Source: Gaeumannomyces sp. JS-464 (lineage: Eukaryota > Ascomycota > Sordariomycetes > Magnaporthales > Magnaporthaceae). Taken from it: a stretch of 64,000 bases of DNA. Position numbers and translations under genes: made by a program. Numbering within the stretch: position 1 is the first letter of the stretch; each line of letters opens with the position of its first letter. Below the pieces are notes generated by a model, which was not told the DNA's origin, searched no databases, and saw nothing but the letters and a program-made list of their open reading frames with translations. This document shows, piece by piece, positions 11,227 through 23,329 of this stretch. Location of the stretch: positions 7,998,001 through 8,062,000 of the forward strand of contig NGZR01000001.1 in assembly GCA_002197995.1 (NCBI GenBank). Direction: 5' to 3'.

Positions 11227-12478
11227 CTCGGCGGGATGTCGCAGGCCGTGCGTGTGTATCTGTTCTCGGTGATTTGTGGATTCGGGGGTTGGCGGTGGAC
11301 AAATCAAGACGTCGAGGTCGGTTTTCCACGCAAGCCCACACTGACTTGGTAGGCCGAAAGGTCCTTTGCGGTATTTGGTTCCCCTTTCCTCGCTTGCTTC
11401 CTCCGTTTCCTCCCGACTTCGATTGGTGAGGCTGAGGTTGAGGAGGCGCGCCGTGCTTTCTCCGAAGCTGGAAATAGCCCGTGTGGGAACCGCTCAAGGG
11501 ACCGGTCTCTGTCAGACGGAGACGTGGGCGCAGCGGATTTAGTGTTTCTCATACGTAGTAATTTTTAGGGGTTTGGGACGTGCGGTCTGGACGTTTTGGC
11601 GGGTAGGCCGTGTCAGCGCCGCCAATCAGGGGTCGATGTGGGGCTGGAAGCTACGCCGCAGCCTAAACAAATGTCACCGTTCAAGAGCCTGTTTTCCCTA
11701 GCTTTGTTTTCATTGGAGACCACCCACGCCTCTGGAAAAGATTCAAGAGCCAACAACAGACCTACTAGTAAGGGCTGATGATTACTGTCCTTGCTTTGAC
11801 ATTCATCTTTTGATACCGCCAGAAGCACTTGGAAAAATTTCTCACCAATCATTTCCTCAGACTCAGATTCGTGAGCCAGCCAGCTGAGCTACATACACCC
11901 CCCTAGCCATCCCTTCTGGTGGAATATTCACAACCGGATTGGGTCGACATCTCGGCCGCGGCCATATGCTAAATTGACCGCTCTTCGTAAGCCGCGCTGG
12001 TATTACGTGAATCCTCTACTCTGGGCCCAACCACCTTAACCTCTTCACCCGCACATCAATAGTGTACACCGCGGGGAATGCAATAGAAAATTAGAGCAAA
12101 AAGCAAGGATGGACGAAGATATGTGGTGCCTCCCAAGAAAAAGAGGTTATTAAGATATGGAGCCAAAGCAAAAGAAGGGTCCCTGAGGTCTAAATGTCGT
12201 ATCGTGAAAATGAACCGTAAATAGACGCCAGTAACCTTTTTTTGTCATCCCCAAGTCACCCTCCCATCCCAAAAGTCTGCCGTTAAGAAAAGAGTCATCA
12301 AACGTCGTGCCGAGTCAATGAAAAGAAGCTCAAGTGTAGCCAAATAATACAGCGGGCAAAAGAGGCTCTGTTCGGATTGAGAGGACACGAAGTCGCTGAC
12401 AGGCGCCAGCATGAGGCCGTTCAAAAGTCGTTCCGTAAACCGTGTGCGTAGTCGTAGCGATCCTTTATTACGGCCAGA
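11227..12478. other. ArfGAP promoter and RRM-gene 3' flank
   Basis: A 1.25-kb tandem gap. It should contain the ArfGAP promoter and the 3' UTR of the RRM gene. A short tRNA A-box-like string on the minus strand near 11895 lacks the rest of a tRNA. Confidence 0.6.
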
Positions 12479-13974
12479 TTAGGCCGCCGCCGGGGTGGGG
12501 GCCGGGGCAGGAGTGGCGCCCGCATCAGCAGCAGCGGGGGCAGCAGCCTCAGCGGGCTTGGTCTCAGCCTCGGTACCGTTGGCCTCAGCAGCGGCCGGGG
12601 TCTCCTGAGCGGCATCGTCGTCGGTCTTGTCGGGGCTGTCGATGGCGACCTTGACAGCAACTCGCGGTTATCGATCTGCTTGCCGTTCATCTCGGCAACA
12701 GCCTTCAGTTGCATCTCCTCCGAGGCCAGGGTAACGAAACCGAAGCCACGGCCCTTGCGCGGCTCGTTGCGGGCCTGGAGCTTCTTGATCATGAAACGAG
12801 GAATGGGGCGCAGAGCGATCTTCGCAGAAGAGGGCTCGTACGCGGCGAAGACCTCCTTAAGCTGTGGCGAAGAGATGCAGGGTTAGTGTCCAGCCCAGTG
12901 CTCTGTATGGACCGGCAGGGTGACGTTGGGGATTGTCTTACGCGGGCCTCAGTCATGTCGTAGGGCAGGTTGGCGACCATGACCTTATTCTTGGACGGAA
13001 TACCGTCGGCCGGGGGCCCACGCTCACGACGCTCGCGCGGCTGGCGGGGCTCCTTCTTGCCGGCCTTCTCCTCCTTGTCGCCCTCGGCGGCCTTGTTAGT
13101 AATATCACCCAGAGGCTTAGACTCGGAATCGGCGGCCGCGGTCTCCGTAGCCGGAGCATCTGCGGCACCGTCCTCCTTGGCATCCTAGCAAAGCGCAAAA
13201 TGTGAGCAAGAGTCCCCATCCTGTGTGCCAAGATCGCAATGACGCAAAAGCAGGGACACCGATTGTATAGCTTACCTCGGAGCGTCCAGCACGTCCGGCA
13301 CCGCCACGGCCGCGGCTAGCGCGACCGCGGCCACGAGTGGACCGGGTGCGGCGGGTACCCTCAGCACCCTCACCGTTGGTGCCCTCCTCCTTCGGCTGGC
13401 TCGGCTCGGGCTTGCGAGCGAGCTGAACCGAGACCTTGCGCTCGAGGATCTCCTGGCCCGACAGCTCAGCGATAGCACGCTCAGCCTCGTTGGGGGTCGA
13501 GAGGTCGACGAAGGCGTAGCCGACGGGGCGGTCGGTGCGCGGGTTCTTTGGGATCGAGATGCGTTCACTGTCGAGGTTGTTAGCTGGTCATATTCGAGTC
13601 ACAACATCTGGGCTATGTGGGTGGGGCCTCTGGCTTGACTCGATCCACCGCAGTGCACGATGCCTCGAATGACAGATCGCAAAGAGCGTAGAGGTCGAGG
13701 CTTGATAGAGGTGCTTTGCAACCTGTAGCCGTGCTGATGACAGAGTGACGGGGCAGACTCACACAAGGTAGCCCTTGAAGAACTCCTTCAACTTCCCCTC
13801 GCTTGTGGCGTAGGCGAGGTTGCCGATGTAGAGACGGCGACCCTCGACAGCGCTGGCATGGTTGTCATCGTTGACCTTGGTGTCGGCCTTGCCAGTGATG
13901 GTAGTATCGGCCAGAGCAGTGGTGACGTCGCTGACGGCAGCGTCAACAGGAACGTTCTCGACGGGAGCAGACAT
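12479..13974 (-). CDS. RNA-binding protein with RRM-RGG-RRM architecture (Sbp1-like)
   Basis: Four exons: 13974..13763, 13567..13276, 13184..12942 and 12861..12479; about 376 aa. RRM1 spans the first junction, with RNP2 RRLYIGNLAY and RNP1 RPVGYAFVDL. An Arg/Gly-rich segment (TRGRGRASRGRGG) follows, then a second RRM split by an intron (VMVANLPYDM and GRGFGFVTL). The tail is rich in Ala, Pro and Glu. This order matches yeast Sbp1, a translational repressor and decapping activator that binds eIF4G through its RGG region; that function here is inferred. One base is missing near 12659. Restoring GAGTTG(G)CTG gives NRELAVKVAIDSPDK and an acidic tail ending at 12479, in place of an Arg/Pro-rich out-of-frame tail. 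Confidence 0.85.
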
Positions 13975-16964
13975 TTTGAACGGTTGATAGGTTGCCTTCT
14001 TGCAGACTGGCACAGAAAGGCGGCGTGGGAACCGTGGGTCGTTGGGTGTCAAAACTTGGGTGTCGACGTTGTGCTTGGGTTCAAAAGTTGAACTCTGGAA
14101 ACAATGCGGGGGGAGTTTTTAGGGTAGCTTCGTGCCCTAGATTACGGGGGAGGGTATTGACGGCGGGTGCAAGGTTTGCTTTCGCTGATCTTGAGGTGTT
14201 TGTGATGGAAGATGAGGAAGAAAAGGGGAAAAGGAGGAGTGCCACGAAGCAGCGCGGGCTGATGAAATTCAAATATTTTTTTTTGCCAGACCCTGGTGAG
14301 TTCGGGGAATTAAGCGAAAGGGAGGGAAACAGTGGGTGGAATGCCAAGTGGGTGGGTCTCTAGGGAGGCGGTACATGCGCCCAAGTCGTTGCTCACGATG
14401 AGATGGCGGCAAATGGACCAGCGAATTGGGGCCAAGAAGTACTGATCACGATCCCCGGCTCCACTCGTCTCCTTTTCCGGCAAGGCCTGTCCACCAGTTG
14501 TCACCCCAAGCCCGAATTTTTCGCCATTGCCTTTCTTTTTCTTTGCCTCTTTCGACGCACCATTCTGTGCTAGCTTCTGTTTTAGAGTGCAGGTGGCGGT
14601 CTTCTTTCATCCGAGGAGTCACCCGGGCAGGCACCACCCCCAAGACATCTCTGCAGCCTCGCATTGATGCAAACGGCCACGTGAAGTCTGTGTGAGGCTC
14701 TGGTCAACCTGGTCTTGACACCGCATTCACTGCATCTTGAGCATTGGTTGCGGTAGCTGGTACATACTGTTGACGCCTCCAACCTGCCATTCATCTGGAC
14801 CTGCCGCTAGAGGCCTATTGTAACAAGAAAAAGACACATATCACATGACCCTGGCTCGGGACGATTGGAGGCACAACGTATGAGATATCAAAGCGTTTGG
14901 CGCCATCTCTGAGGCCATGCGGCAACTGCTGCAGACAATTGAACGGGGGCGTGTTTCACAACCCAACCCAGCCCAACAGAGACGTTCCTACCTCATACCT
15001 GCCTAGGTAGGTGCCTACCTACCTACCTACCTACAGTTTATCTCCCGGATCTAAGGGGAGGAGGAAAGTCTGCAGTCTTCTGCAGGAGGAAAGAAAGCAG
15101 CACAGAGCAACAGCTAGGCAGGTACCTTACCTAGGTAGGTAGTTCAGGCCTCGAAAGCGATTGAGAGATGCTGCCGTGTGCTGGGAACCACCTGCCCGAA
15201 CTGGTGCAGGCGTGCTAGGAGTCGTGATGGAGCGGTCTGGGACATGCCAGGTGTTCGATGCGGTTCGCGGCTTCCATCCTGGCGGAGAAGATGTGGGGAT
15301 GTATGGGGACGGAAGTCGCTTGCGGTGCCCGGTGCCGTCAGTTCCCTTGTCAAGGTGCTGTCAAAGGCTCGAGCAGACATGCGGTCAATGCTGGCGCCGT
15401 ATCACATCAACCCATCACGCGCAACCCGACGGATGGAGCAGACCCCTACTGGCGCACTGGCGGTGACAGGCGCAGGCAGGCGCTGCAGGGCCTCGCACGG
15501 GCAGAAAAGCAGCCGCTGTCGGGTTGGCACGTTGGATGCACAGCACACCTAGCGCACGGCGGCTAACCGGCACCCCATTGACCCCCGAGACCCCTAATGC
15601 GGCGCCAGGCTGCGGAAGGTGGCCGGCGACGGAGATGGGCACGCCCAAGCACGGGTGGATCGCAACGTCCTTCGCTAGGCCCCGATCCAGGTGCTCGGTG
15701 AAGCCCCAGAAAATTACAGGCCCGGATGGGAAGTCGTCTGCCGGAACGCAGAAGCAGGGGCCTGGGCCTAACCTGCAGATGACCGGTGGCGGAAGCGAGA
15801 GTCTAACCTCGTTGGGGTGCGACGGTGGAACTGCCAGGTCTTCTAGATCTTTTGCCCTTCTTTCGCTCTGCTTGCGCTTCTCTTCACACATTACATTTTT
15901 CCATGCACCGATATTGATGGAATCAACCTACCCAACATATGTCGGTCTGGCTGGGCAACATACGAACTCAGACGCGCACGGCCACCCAATCCCGGCTCTT
16001 CAGGGGATCCCCTGTGGCCTTCTGCCCGAAATGACGCCTCATGAGTTTTGCGATATTAGCCAATCTCCTGCACGACAATTTATGCAAATGCAGGGGAATG
16101 GATTGAGATTATCCCAGATGGCTTTTTATGCACTCTGTGCATTTGTTTCTGTTTGTTTATTTGCTCTCCTGGATGCCCAAGCCGGCGGGCGCGAGGCCTC
16201 TTATTCTATTTTATTTTAGAATGAGATGATCTGGAGACGGCACGATCTGGTGCTGGACCTCGGACCGCTTACCACGTTCCTAACCCAACACGCCTAGACT
16301 CGGCATTCCACGGTATTGGTCAGGGTCCACCCCTGACTGGATCGCTGGCGGTTTGTCACTCAGCGTCGCCCTCAAGTGCCCTGTGCTGAGCCGGGCCAGG
16401 CGCTGACATCATGTATCTCTGGACTGCTCACAGCCTTGGCCTTTGACCATTTGAAAATTTCTTTGCACCGACATCGGCAGTAGCCGGCGCCGCTCCTTTG
16501 CCCCTCGTCCGTCCGCGCCGGCTTTTCTACAATGCGCAATTAAGGTGTGGCGCATCATGTCCAGTGCTGTTCGGCCCTGTTGGCTCGGCTGGCGGATTGA
16601 ACCGCAGCTGGAGGGTGTTGATGCAAAATGCTCAACCTCGAAAATTTCCCATTGACCATCACGAATAGCGGGGTACCTACCAAATTCCCCTGAAGCTTGA
16701 CATCAGCCCTTGGCCAGGCAAACTACAAGCATAGATTCGAAGATATTCGAATCTGCAGAACAGTGTCTCCCTCTACGACCGGGATATACATCTCTTATTT
16801 TATTCCACATCCTGTGACATCATTCACCGCGCAATAGTAAACCCAAGTTTGTATTGCCGAACCCGCCCAGGGAGCGAGTCTTGCGCAGTGGGCCTGCCCA
16901 CCAGGCCTGGCTTGTGGTAAACCACAAAGCGCTCGCAGCCCCTGGCTTTTGACGCGTCCCTACG
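13975..16964. other. Divergent intergenic region, RRM gene / TAH18
   Basis: A 3.0-kb region between divergent genes, holding both promoters and leaders. It contains the CCTA repeats listed separately. An open stretch of 231 codons at 15524..16219 has no recognisable domain or codon bias and is not called as a gene. Confidence 0.6.
14987..15034. repeat. CCTA/TAGG microsatellite
   Basis: A run of CCTA units with an inverted TAGGTAGG interruption. A second short patch of the same motif (TACCTAGGTAGGTAG) is at 15127..15141. The two patches can pair with each other or fold locally. Confidence 0.75.
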
Positions 16965-19175
16965 ATGGACACTGGCCATGCAGCGCTGTCGCCCGGGATC
17001 GTGGCATCCACAATGGCCGGCGAGGATGGTCCGGATCAGGCCTTGTCCGGCCGGAGTGCCCTCGTTCTCTATGGCTCCGAAACCGGGAATGCCCAGGATA
17101 TCGCCGAGGACCTGGGCCGTACCCTGGGGCGTCTGCGATTCCGTACGTCTGTCGTCGAGATGGATGATGTCGGGCTGGCAAGTGTCCCAAATCGAAAAGT
17201 CCAGGTCCTCATGACAGCTGCTGACATCCATGTGTCGTCGCATCTCAGAAAGAGCTGCTCCAGCACCGACTGGTCGTCTTCGTCGTATCGACCACCGGCC
17301 AGGGGGACATGCCGCAGAATGCCTCAAAGTTCTGGCGGAGTCTCCTCAGACGGAAGCTCCCGCCTTCATGCCTGGCCAGACTCGCTTATACTTGCTTCGG
17401 CCTGGGTGACAGCTCCTACCCCAAGTACAACTGGGCCGCAAGGAAACTGTGTAAAAGGCTAGCTCAGCTGGGCGCCCTAGAGCTCTTCCCGCCGGGAGAG
17501 GGGGACGAGAGACACGACGATGGGATTGACACCGTATATCTCCCTTGGAGGGGAAATCTCCGTTCTTGGACTCTGGCAAACCACCCGTTGCTGGGGAATA
17601 TGCGACCAATCCCTGACCAAGAGCCCCTTCCACCCCGGTTCACACTGTTCATAGATGGCAGCGCACCAAAGGTACCAACCACCGCCCCGGTCGATCAGCA
17701 ACCTGACAGGGCTCAGTCGGAGGAACCGCCCGCCGCCGTCCTGCTCCCAATACAAGGTGGCATCACCGCCACCGTCCAGAGCAACGAGCGGGTGACGCCC
17801 ACCGACCACTGGCAGGACGTGCGTCTGCTCCGGCTCGACCTGGAGACGCCGCCCGCGGAGCCGCTACGACCCGGCGCGACCGTGACCATCTACCCGAAGA
17901 ACTTCCCCTCCGACGTCGACGCCCTCATCGAGCGCATGCGGTGGCAGGACCAAGCGGACCAGCCGCTCCGCTTCTCCGCGGGCGCCAGCTCCCTCCCCAA
18001 GGGGCTCTCGTGGTGCACATCGCCCGATGGGACGGGACGTCCGCGCACGACGACGCTGCGCGACCTGCTGACGCACGGTCTCGACATCGCGGCCGTCCCG
18101 CGCCGCGGGTTCCTTGAGAAGCTGTCCTTCGTGGCGTCGGAGCCGGACCAGGCCGAGCGCCTGCGCGAGCTGGCCGACCCGGCCGGCGCCCAGGAGTTTT
18201 ACGACTACACGGCCCGCCCGCGCCGCACCATCCTCGAGGTCCTGCGCGACTTCCCCTCGGCCGTCATCCCCGCCGCCTCTGCCGCCGACGTCTTCCCTGT
18301 CATCAGGGGTCGCGAGTTCAGCATCGCCAATGGCGGCGCGAGCCTGGCCGGCAGCCATTCTCACGCTTCTTCCAGAGAACCAGGAGCAGCAGCAGCAGCA
18401 GCCACCGCAGCCTTGCGCGTCGAGATCCTGGCCGCCATGGTCGAGTACCGCACCATCATCCGCAAGCCGCGCGTGGGCCTGTGCTCGCGCTACCTCGGCA
18501 GCCTGCAGCCGGGCACCCGCATTAACGTCACCATCAAGCAGGGCTCCGGCATGCTGGGGACGGCAGCAACTTCGGCTTCCAGCAGCAGCAGCAGCCGCCC
18601 AGTTGTAGCCGTCGCGACAGGAACGGGCGTCGCGCCCATCCGCATGCTGCACCACATGCGCATGGCCGAGACGTCCCCACCACCTGGCGAGATGCTCCTC
18701 TTCTTCGGCTGCCGCAGCAGGCGCGCCGACTACTACTTCGCCGACGAGTGGCGCAACGCCTCCGCGGCGGCCGGCAGCGGCGGCGCCCTCACCGTCGTGC
18801 CCGCCTTCTCGCGCGACCCGGACGCGATGCTCGAGGACGCGGCCAAGCGCACGCACCGCGGGCGAGGACGAGCCGGTCCGCGTCGCCACCCCCTCGGCGC
18901 CGACGACGGCGGGCGACGGGGCGGCGCTGCTGCTCCGGCGCCAGGACGCGGGCAAGAACTACGTGCAGCACCACATCCGGCGGCACGCGCACAAGGTGGC
19001 GGGTCTGGTGGCGCGCGGCGCCGTCGTCTGCATCTGCGGCAGCGCCGGCGCCATGCCCAAGGCCGTTAGGCTGGCGCTCGAGGACGCCCTCGTCGCGGGC
19101 GGCGTCTGCGCCGGCGCTGCCGAGGCGGCCGAGTACCTCGCCACCAAGGTCGAGGTCTGGCAGGAGACGTGGTGA
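16965..19175 (+). CDS. TAH18: NADPH-dependent diflavin oxidoreductase, Tah18/NDOR1 family
   Basis: Transfers electrons from NADPH through FAD and FMN to Dre2 in the cytosolic iron-sulfur assembly pathway. Exon 1 is 16965..17177 and exon 2 is 17249..19175, joined across a GC-AG intron. Domains in order: flavodoxin (LVLYGSETGNAQDIAEDLG, STTGQGDMP, FGLGDSSYPKYNW), FAD-binding (REFSIANGG, GLCSRYLGSL) and NADPH-binding (VATGTGVAPIRML, FFGCRSRRADYYF), ending in the aromatic residue expected (VWQETW). Near 18861 two bases are missing, most simply a G5 run read as G3; the last 105 or so codons are in another frame (GEDEPVRVATPSAP...GKNYVQHHIRRHAHK). The corrected protein is about 713 aa, longer than yeast Tah18 because of Ala/Ser-rich inserts. 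Confidence 0.92.
17178..17248 (+). other. GC-AG intron of TAH18
   Basis: The donor is GCAAGT, the classic form for GC introns, with a CTGAC branch site near 17221 and a CTCAG acceptor. Splicing joins VGL to KELLQHRLVVF and restores the flavodoxin fold. Reading through gives a non-homologous stretch. Confidence 0.85.
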
Positions 19176-20259
19176 TCTGCGATGTGAGCAAGGAGTGGTC
19201 TCTGGTGCATTGATTGTCTGTATTGCCCGTTTTCATGTGGCCAAGCATCAATCATGGTTCTTGTGCTTGGTAACAGATAAAGCCATTCGTTTCCATGTTT
19301 CACGTTTCAGGATCTTTGCATTTTGGAGGTTGCAATGTTTTCTTCATTTACTTAGGGCTTCTATACATAGACCGGAAACTGTTGTGTTTCTGATTCAAGT
19401 CAAGTGCCAACACCTCCCCGATTTGCCCTTGCTTTCCCTGACCCTGCGAACCTGGCATAAAGATGCCGTAGGCTAGGACAGCCTCCTTTTGATCCAGCCC
19501 TGGATTTGGCCCCCTCGCCAGGTCCCTCACTGGCGTCATCCCTGGCGTCCCCGGCCTTGATTGTGGGAGCATAGCCATGTTCCCCGCGTATCTCGTGAAA
19601 TCTTGCGGTGTTTGCCAGAAAGGCCATGAGAAGCCAAGACTAGAAAACATGATGCAAAACGAAAAAGAGAAAAAAAATGATATAACAAGGGAAAGCCGGG
19701 CGCCGCCGGATAGAGTGGCTTGCAAGCCTAGTTCAAACGCTCAGCCAACATAAAACAAACAAGAGCAGAGGTATTTCGACCTTTGACGCCCCAGCACCAA
19801 CTGGCTGACAAAAATGAACAGTATGGAGAACAAAACCAGAACCGACAGGCTGGTTATACATGCAAAAAACAAAGAAAAGAAAATCAAAGGACCGCCTTCT
19901 GCAGCCGCTGCTCTTCCGGCGATTCGAGTGATGCCGGGTGGGAGCCGTGGGTGCAAGGGCTGTTTGGACAAACAGTCGGCTGCCCAGATGTTGATTAAGG
20001 TATTGAAACGCCCGCGTCCGAAAGCGTATATGTGATAAGGTCGTGCGCGTTTGGAATATTTCCAATAGGTAGTTATGAGCGGAAGATTGAGTGAGTGAAA
20101 GAAGTGAAAGATTTGTCAATAGATGGGAAGTAGTTTCGGGCTATATCCGCAGGCACATTTTGGCCCTAGTCAACGAGATGGTGACAGTAGTGAGGATGCA
20201 AGGAGCAAGGAGACACAGGCAACGCCTCATGGGATCGAGGGCACGCCCACTCTCCGTGG
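19176..20259. other. Convergent intergenic region
   Basis: A 1.1-kb gap holding the 3' UTRs of TAH18 and the pepsin-like gene. Nothing else recognised. Confidence 0.65.
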
Positions 20260-23200
20260 TCACCTCTTATCCTCCTCCCAACTGTATCGCTTCTCTGGAA
20301 CCTGAGGAACGTGGACGAGCTCGGCCGCAGGGTCGAAGCGCTCGAAGCTGTTGGGGCTCGTCGGGGTGCCGCCGTTACGAAGGCTCTGTTGCCGTGTGAA
20401 CTCGACCTGTATCCGCTCCTCCTCCTCGACCGTATAGTTACTGCCTAGCGTGTCGGCCGAACCTCGCCTGACCCCCGACGTGGCGGGCGCCGTAAGCCCG
20501 GGTTCCATACTCAGTTGGAGTCGGGGATTGTCAGCAGATCGCGGCGGCGACGCGGTGGGCTTTCCGGCCGAAGAAGACGACGCCACAGGCAAAGTCAATC
20601 GCGGGGGTGTCTGCACAGGCTGGACGGGGCCGACCTGGGCGTCGGCGGGATCCTCAGGTATCGGACTCGCCGCGACCTTGCGCCCCTCGGGTCCGATCAA
20701 CTGTGGGACTAGTGGTTGCTGGCGCCGGGTCTTGGGTGGGTTTTGTAGCGGTAGGCGGACATTGTCTGGAAGCGGACCAAGGCATATAATCTCCTGTTGG
20801 TCAATGGGACTGCGCTGAAATGTCGGGGATTGGGAGCCGTCGGACACGGGCGAAGCTCTGCCGCCGCTTTGGTGGGAAGACGAGGATACCGATCGGCCTA
20901 CACCGGCGTCATCGGCATCCTGTCGGGTTTGCTTGTAAAGTGAAGGGCCGTGGGGCTTGGGGTTGGGCTCCGGCCGGCATCGCTGTTCGAGCGGCCGAAT
21001 AAGTCGGGAGGGTACTGGGGTACCAAGGTCATAGGCGACGGAAGGCCTGACATTTTCATGGCTGACCAATCGGGGTCGCGGGGTGAGACGGGAGACGGCA
21101 GCGAGGGCAGCGAGTTGCTGTTGTTGCCGTCCGAGGGAAACGAGATAGGCGACGGCTCTCGCCGGTTTCCGGACGGTAGTGCGCCACGGTGCTGACGTCT
21201 TGCTCCGACTTGCCCTCCTCATCTGCTGCGCCGTTTAGCGAGCGAGCCGGGGGCGTGTACGAAGGTAACGGGCCATGCAGTTGCCTGTGTAGCTTTCTTC
21301 GCTCGAGTTCATACTCGCTCACGTTCTGCTGCGAGCCTTCGGTGCCCAGCTCGGTCGTCTCATCGCTTGAGTTGATCTCGTTGGCAGCAAGCTCGACGGG
21401 TGCCACGGGCGCAGGCATCTCGTACCGCTCGTGCGAGGCGTCTGCCCCAACCTCGGCGGGCCGCTGTGGGCCGCCATTGACATCGGCCGTCGCCTCGACC
21501 ATCCTGGTCCTTCTCCTACCCTGTAAAAAGACAAACATCCTGGCAACCGGGCTCAGGGGCGTGTCAGGAGGCTTCATCGCGGACTCGGTGTCCTGAAGTT
21601 CGTCGTCCTGGTTGTCCGGGGGCAAGACCAGCTCCTTGACGGCCAGCCTCCTTCTCCGCCTGCGACAGCAATACCATAATGAGAAGGCACAGATAGCAGA
21701 CACAAGAAGGACGGACACGACAATGCCGGCCGTCTGCCCAGCGTCCAAGCCTGGTCCTCCTGACTGCGGCAAGCCAACAAACTCCGGGTACTCGCTGTTC
21801 GGGGATCTCGCAATGCTCTCGACGGAGTAGTTGCTGGCCGCGTTGACCGGGAAGCGCGCCTGATAGATGGAGAAGACCTCCTCGTCGTACTTGGTGACTA
21901 GGTAGGCCTCCTGCATGAAGACACGGCCAAGCACAATCTCGTTGACGTTCTTGGCGCGACGCAAGGGGAAGTACGGGATCGAAGGGTCGGTGACGGCCAT
22001 CTTTTTCCTGTAGGGGAACCGGAGCAGCTGGGCAAACGCGGCACTGGACAGGGTGACGTTGACGACGCCCCGGGTCTCGAGCGGCTTGCCGAAGTCGTCT
22101 GTGTTGTCCCAGCCGGACAGGCTGAATGTGAAGTTGAAAGGCTTGGCTTTCAAGAACGAGTTGTACTGGTCTATGGTGCGGTAGGTGTACACACCCAGGG
22201 TGTGGTTGTAGACGAGGTCGAGAGCGGACGCGAAACGGTCGCAGATCATCTGAGGAAGCGTCAGATAGGGCAGCGACGTATCGATGACGACCATCAGCGA
22301 GTCGCTCATGGTGACCAGAGAGCTACTGGACCCGTTCCAGCCCGAAGGGGGGCTGGTCCCGTCGGCGGCCTGGACGGTGATGCCGCGCAGTCGGGCCTGG
22401 GGTAGACGCGTATCGGGGTGAAGGCGGAAAGCGGTGTTGTGGCTCTCGAATCGGAGAGGGTCGTAGCCGCCCAGGACCAGCGAGCCGGGACAGCTGGGCT
22501 CGGCGTGGAAGAAACCGGCGGTATAGCCATAACTGTGACTGGGGATGGCGCCATAGGTCTCGGCCAGCTGCGAAATGAACGGGTTAACGACCTTGTTGTT
22601 GAACTTGCCCTGGGTTACACCGAGGCCCAGGAAGCCCTGGTAGTAGTCCATGCTGTCGATGGCAGCGACGAGAGCGCCGTTGACGTCGGTGGTGATGCCG
22701 TTCAAGCTGTTGTGTACAGCAACGGTATCGAGGCCATAGGCCCCGTTGCTCTCGTTCCACCCAGCATTCGTCAGGCCAAGAGCCCAGGTGCCTAGCGACG
22801 TACAGCTCCTGGAGGCCTTTTGGTCATAGACGCCGCCCCTGTCGGTGATGCATTGTTGAACTACACAGCTTCTAGTCAGCATCCGCTATCGGATGGAAGG
22901 ATTGGGTCCCGATATATAGGGAAGGGGTCGAAAAATAGACAAGTCAAGACCCACCACCTTGGCAGATGTTTTTCGACACCGCCCATATCTCTGAAAGGGC
23001 AGTGTTCGGAAGGAGCTGGACAGTGACTGCAGGGCCGCCCACGGCCAATTCGAAGGCCGACCAAGTGCCATCGACGCCGAGCCTATATACACGTGCACAA
23101 GAAGTGGTTAGTGGTATGCGACGACAAACAACTAGATATCGAAGCCGTGTGGCCCAATGCCGGTAGAGGACGGAGACAGCAGGCGAGGAGGCGAGGAGCC

Positions 23201-23329
23201 GTACCATTTCGAGGAGGGCTGCAGCCAGAGGCCGCCGGATACGGCGGCGGCGTTTGCTGGAGCGAGGAGCGGCAGCAGCAGGACGAGGACATCACCGAGG
23301 CTCGCAGACGCCCCGGGGGTCAAGCGCAT
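20260..23329 (-). CDS. Membrane-anchored pepsin-like (A1 family) protein, first catalytic Asp absent
   Basis: Exons: 23329..23205, about 23082..22951, and 22871..20260. A signal peptide (MRLTPGASASLGDVLVLLLP) leads into a pepsin fold with FLGLG, LVLGGYD and LGRVFMQEAYLV. The N-lobe catalytic position reads LLPNTALSEIW, where active enzymes have DTG/DSG; the C-lobe reads VVIDTSLPYLTLP and keeps Asp. Proteolysis is therefore doubtful. A transmembrane helix (AGIVVSVLLVSAICAFSLWY) followed by CCRRRRRR marks a type I protein with a long Ser/Pro-rich cytosolic tail. Two single-base losses (near 21154 and 20900) split the tail; repaired, the CDS is 956 codons. Intron 2 has a poor donor (GTCTTG), so that junction is uncertain. 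The physiological role is unknown. Confidence 0.8.

Noticed and set aside
11855..11910. tRNA-like A-box string (minus strand, GTAGCTCAGCTGGC)
   Set aside because: No B box (GGTTCGANNCC), no D-stem partner and no matching acceptor stem; at most a relic or chance match.
15524..16219. Open frame of 231 codons on the plus strand between the RRM gene and TAH18
   Set aside because: No domain, no local codon bias, and composition like the surrounding non-coding DNA. No signal peptide at its start.
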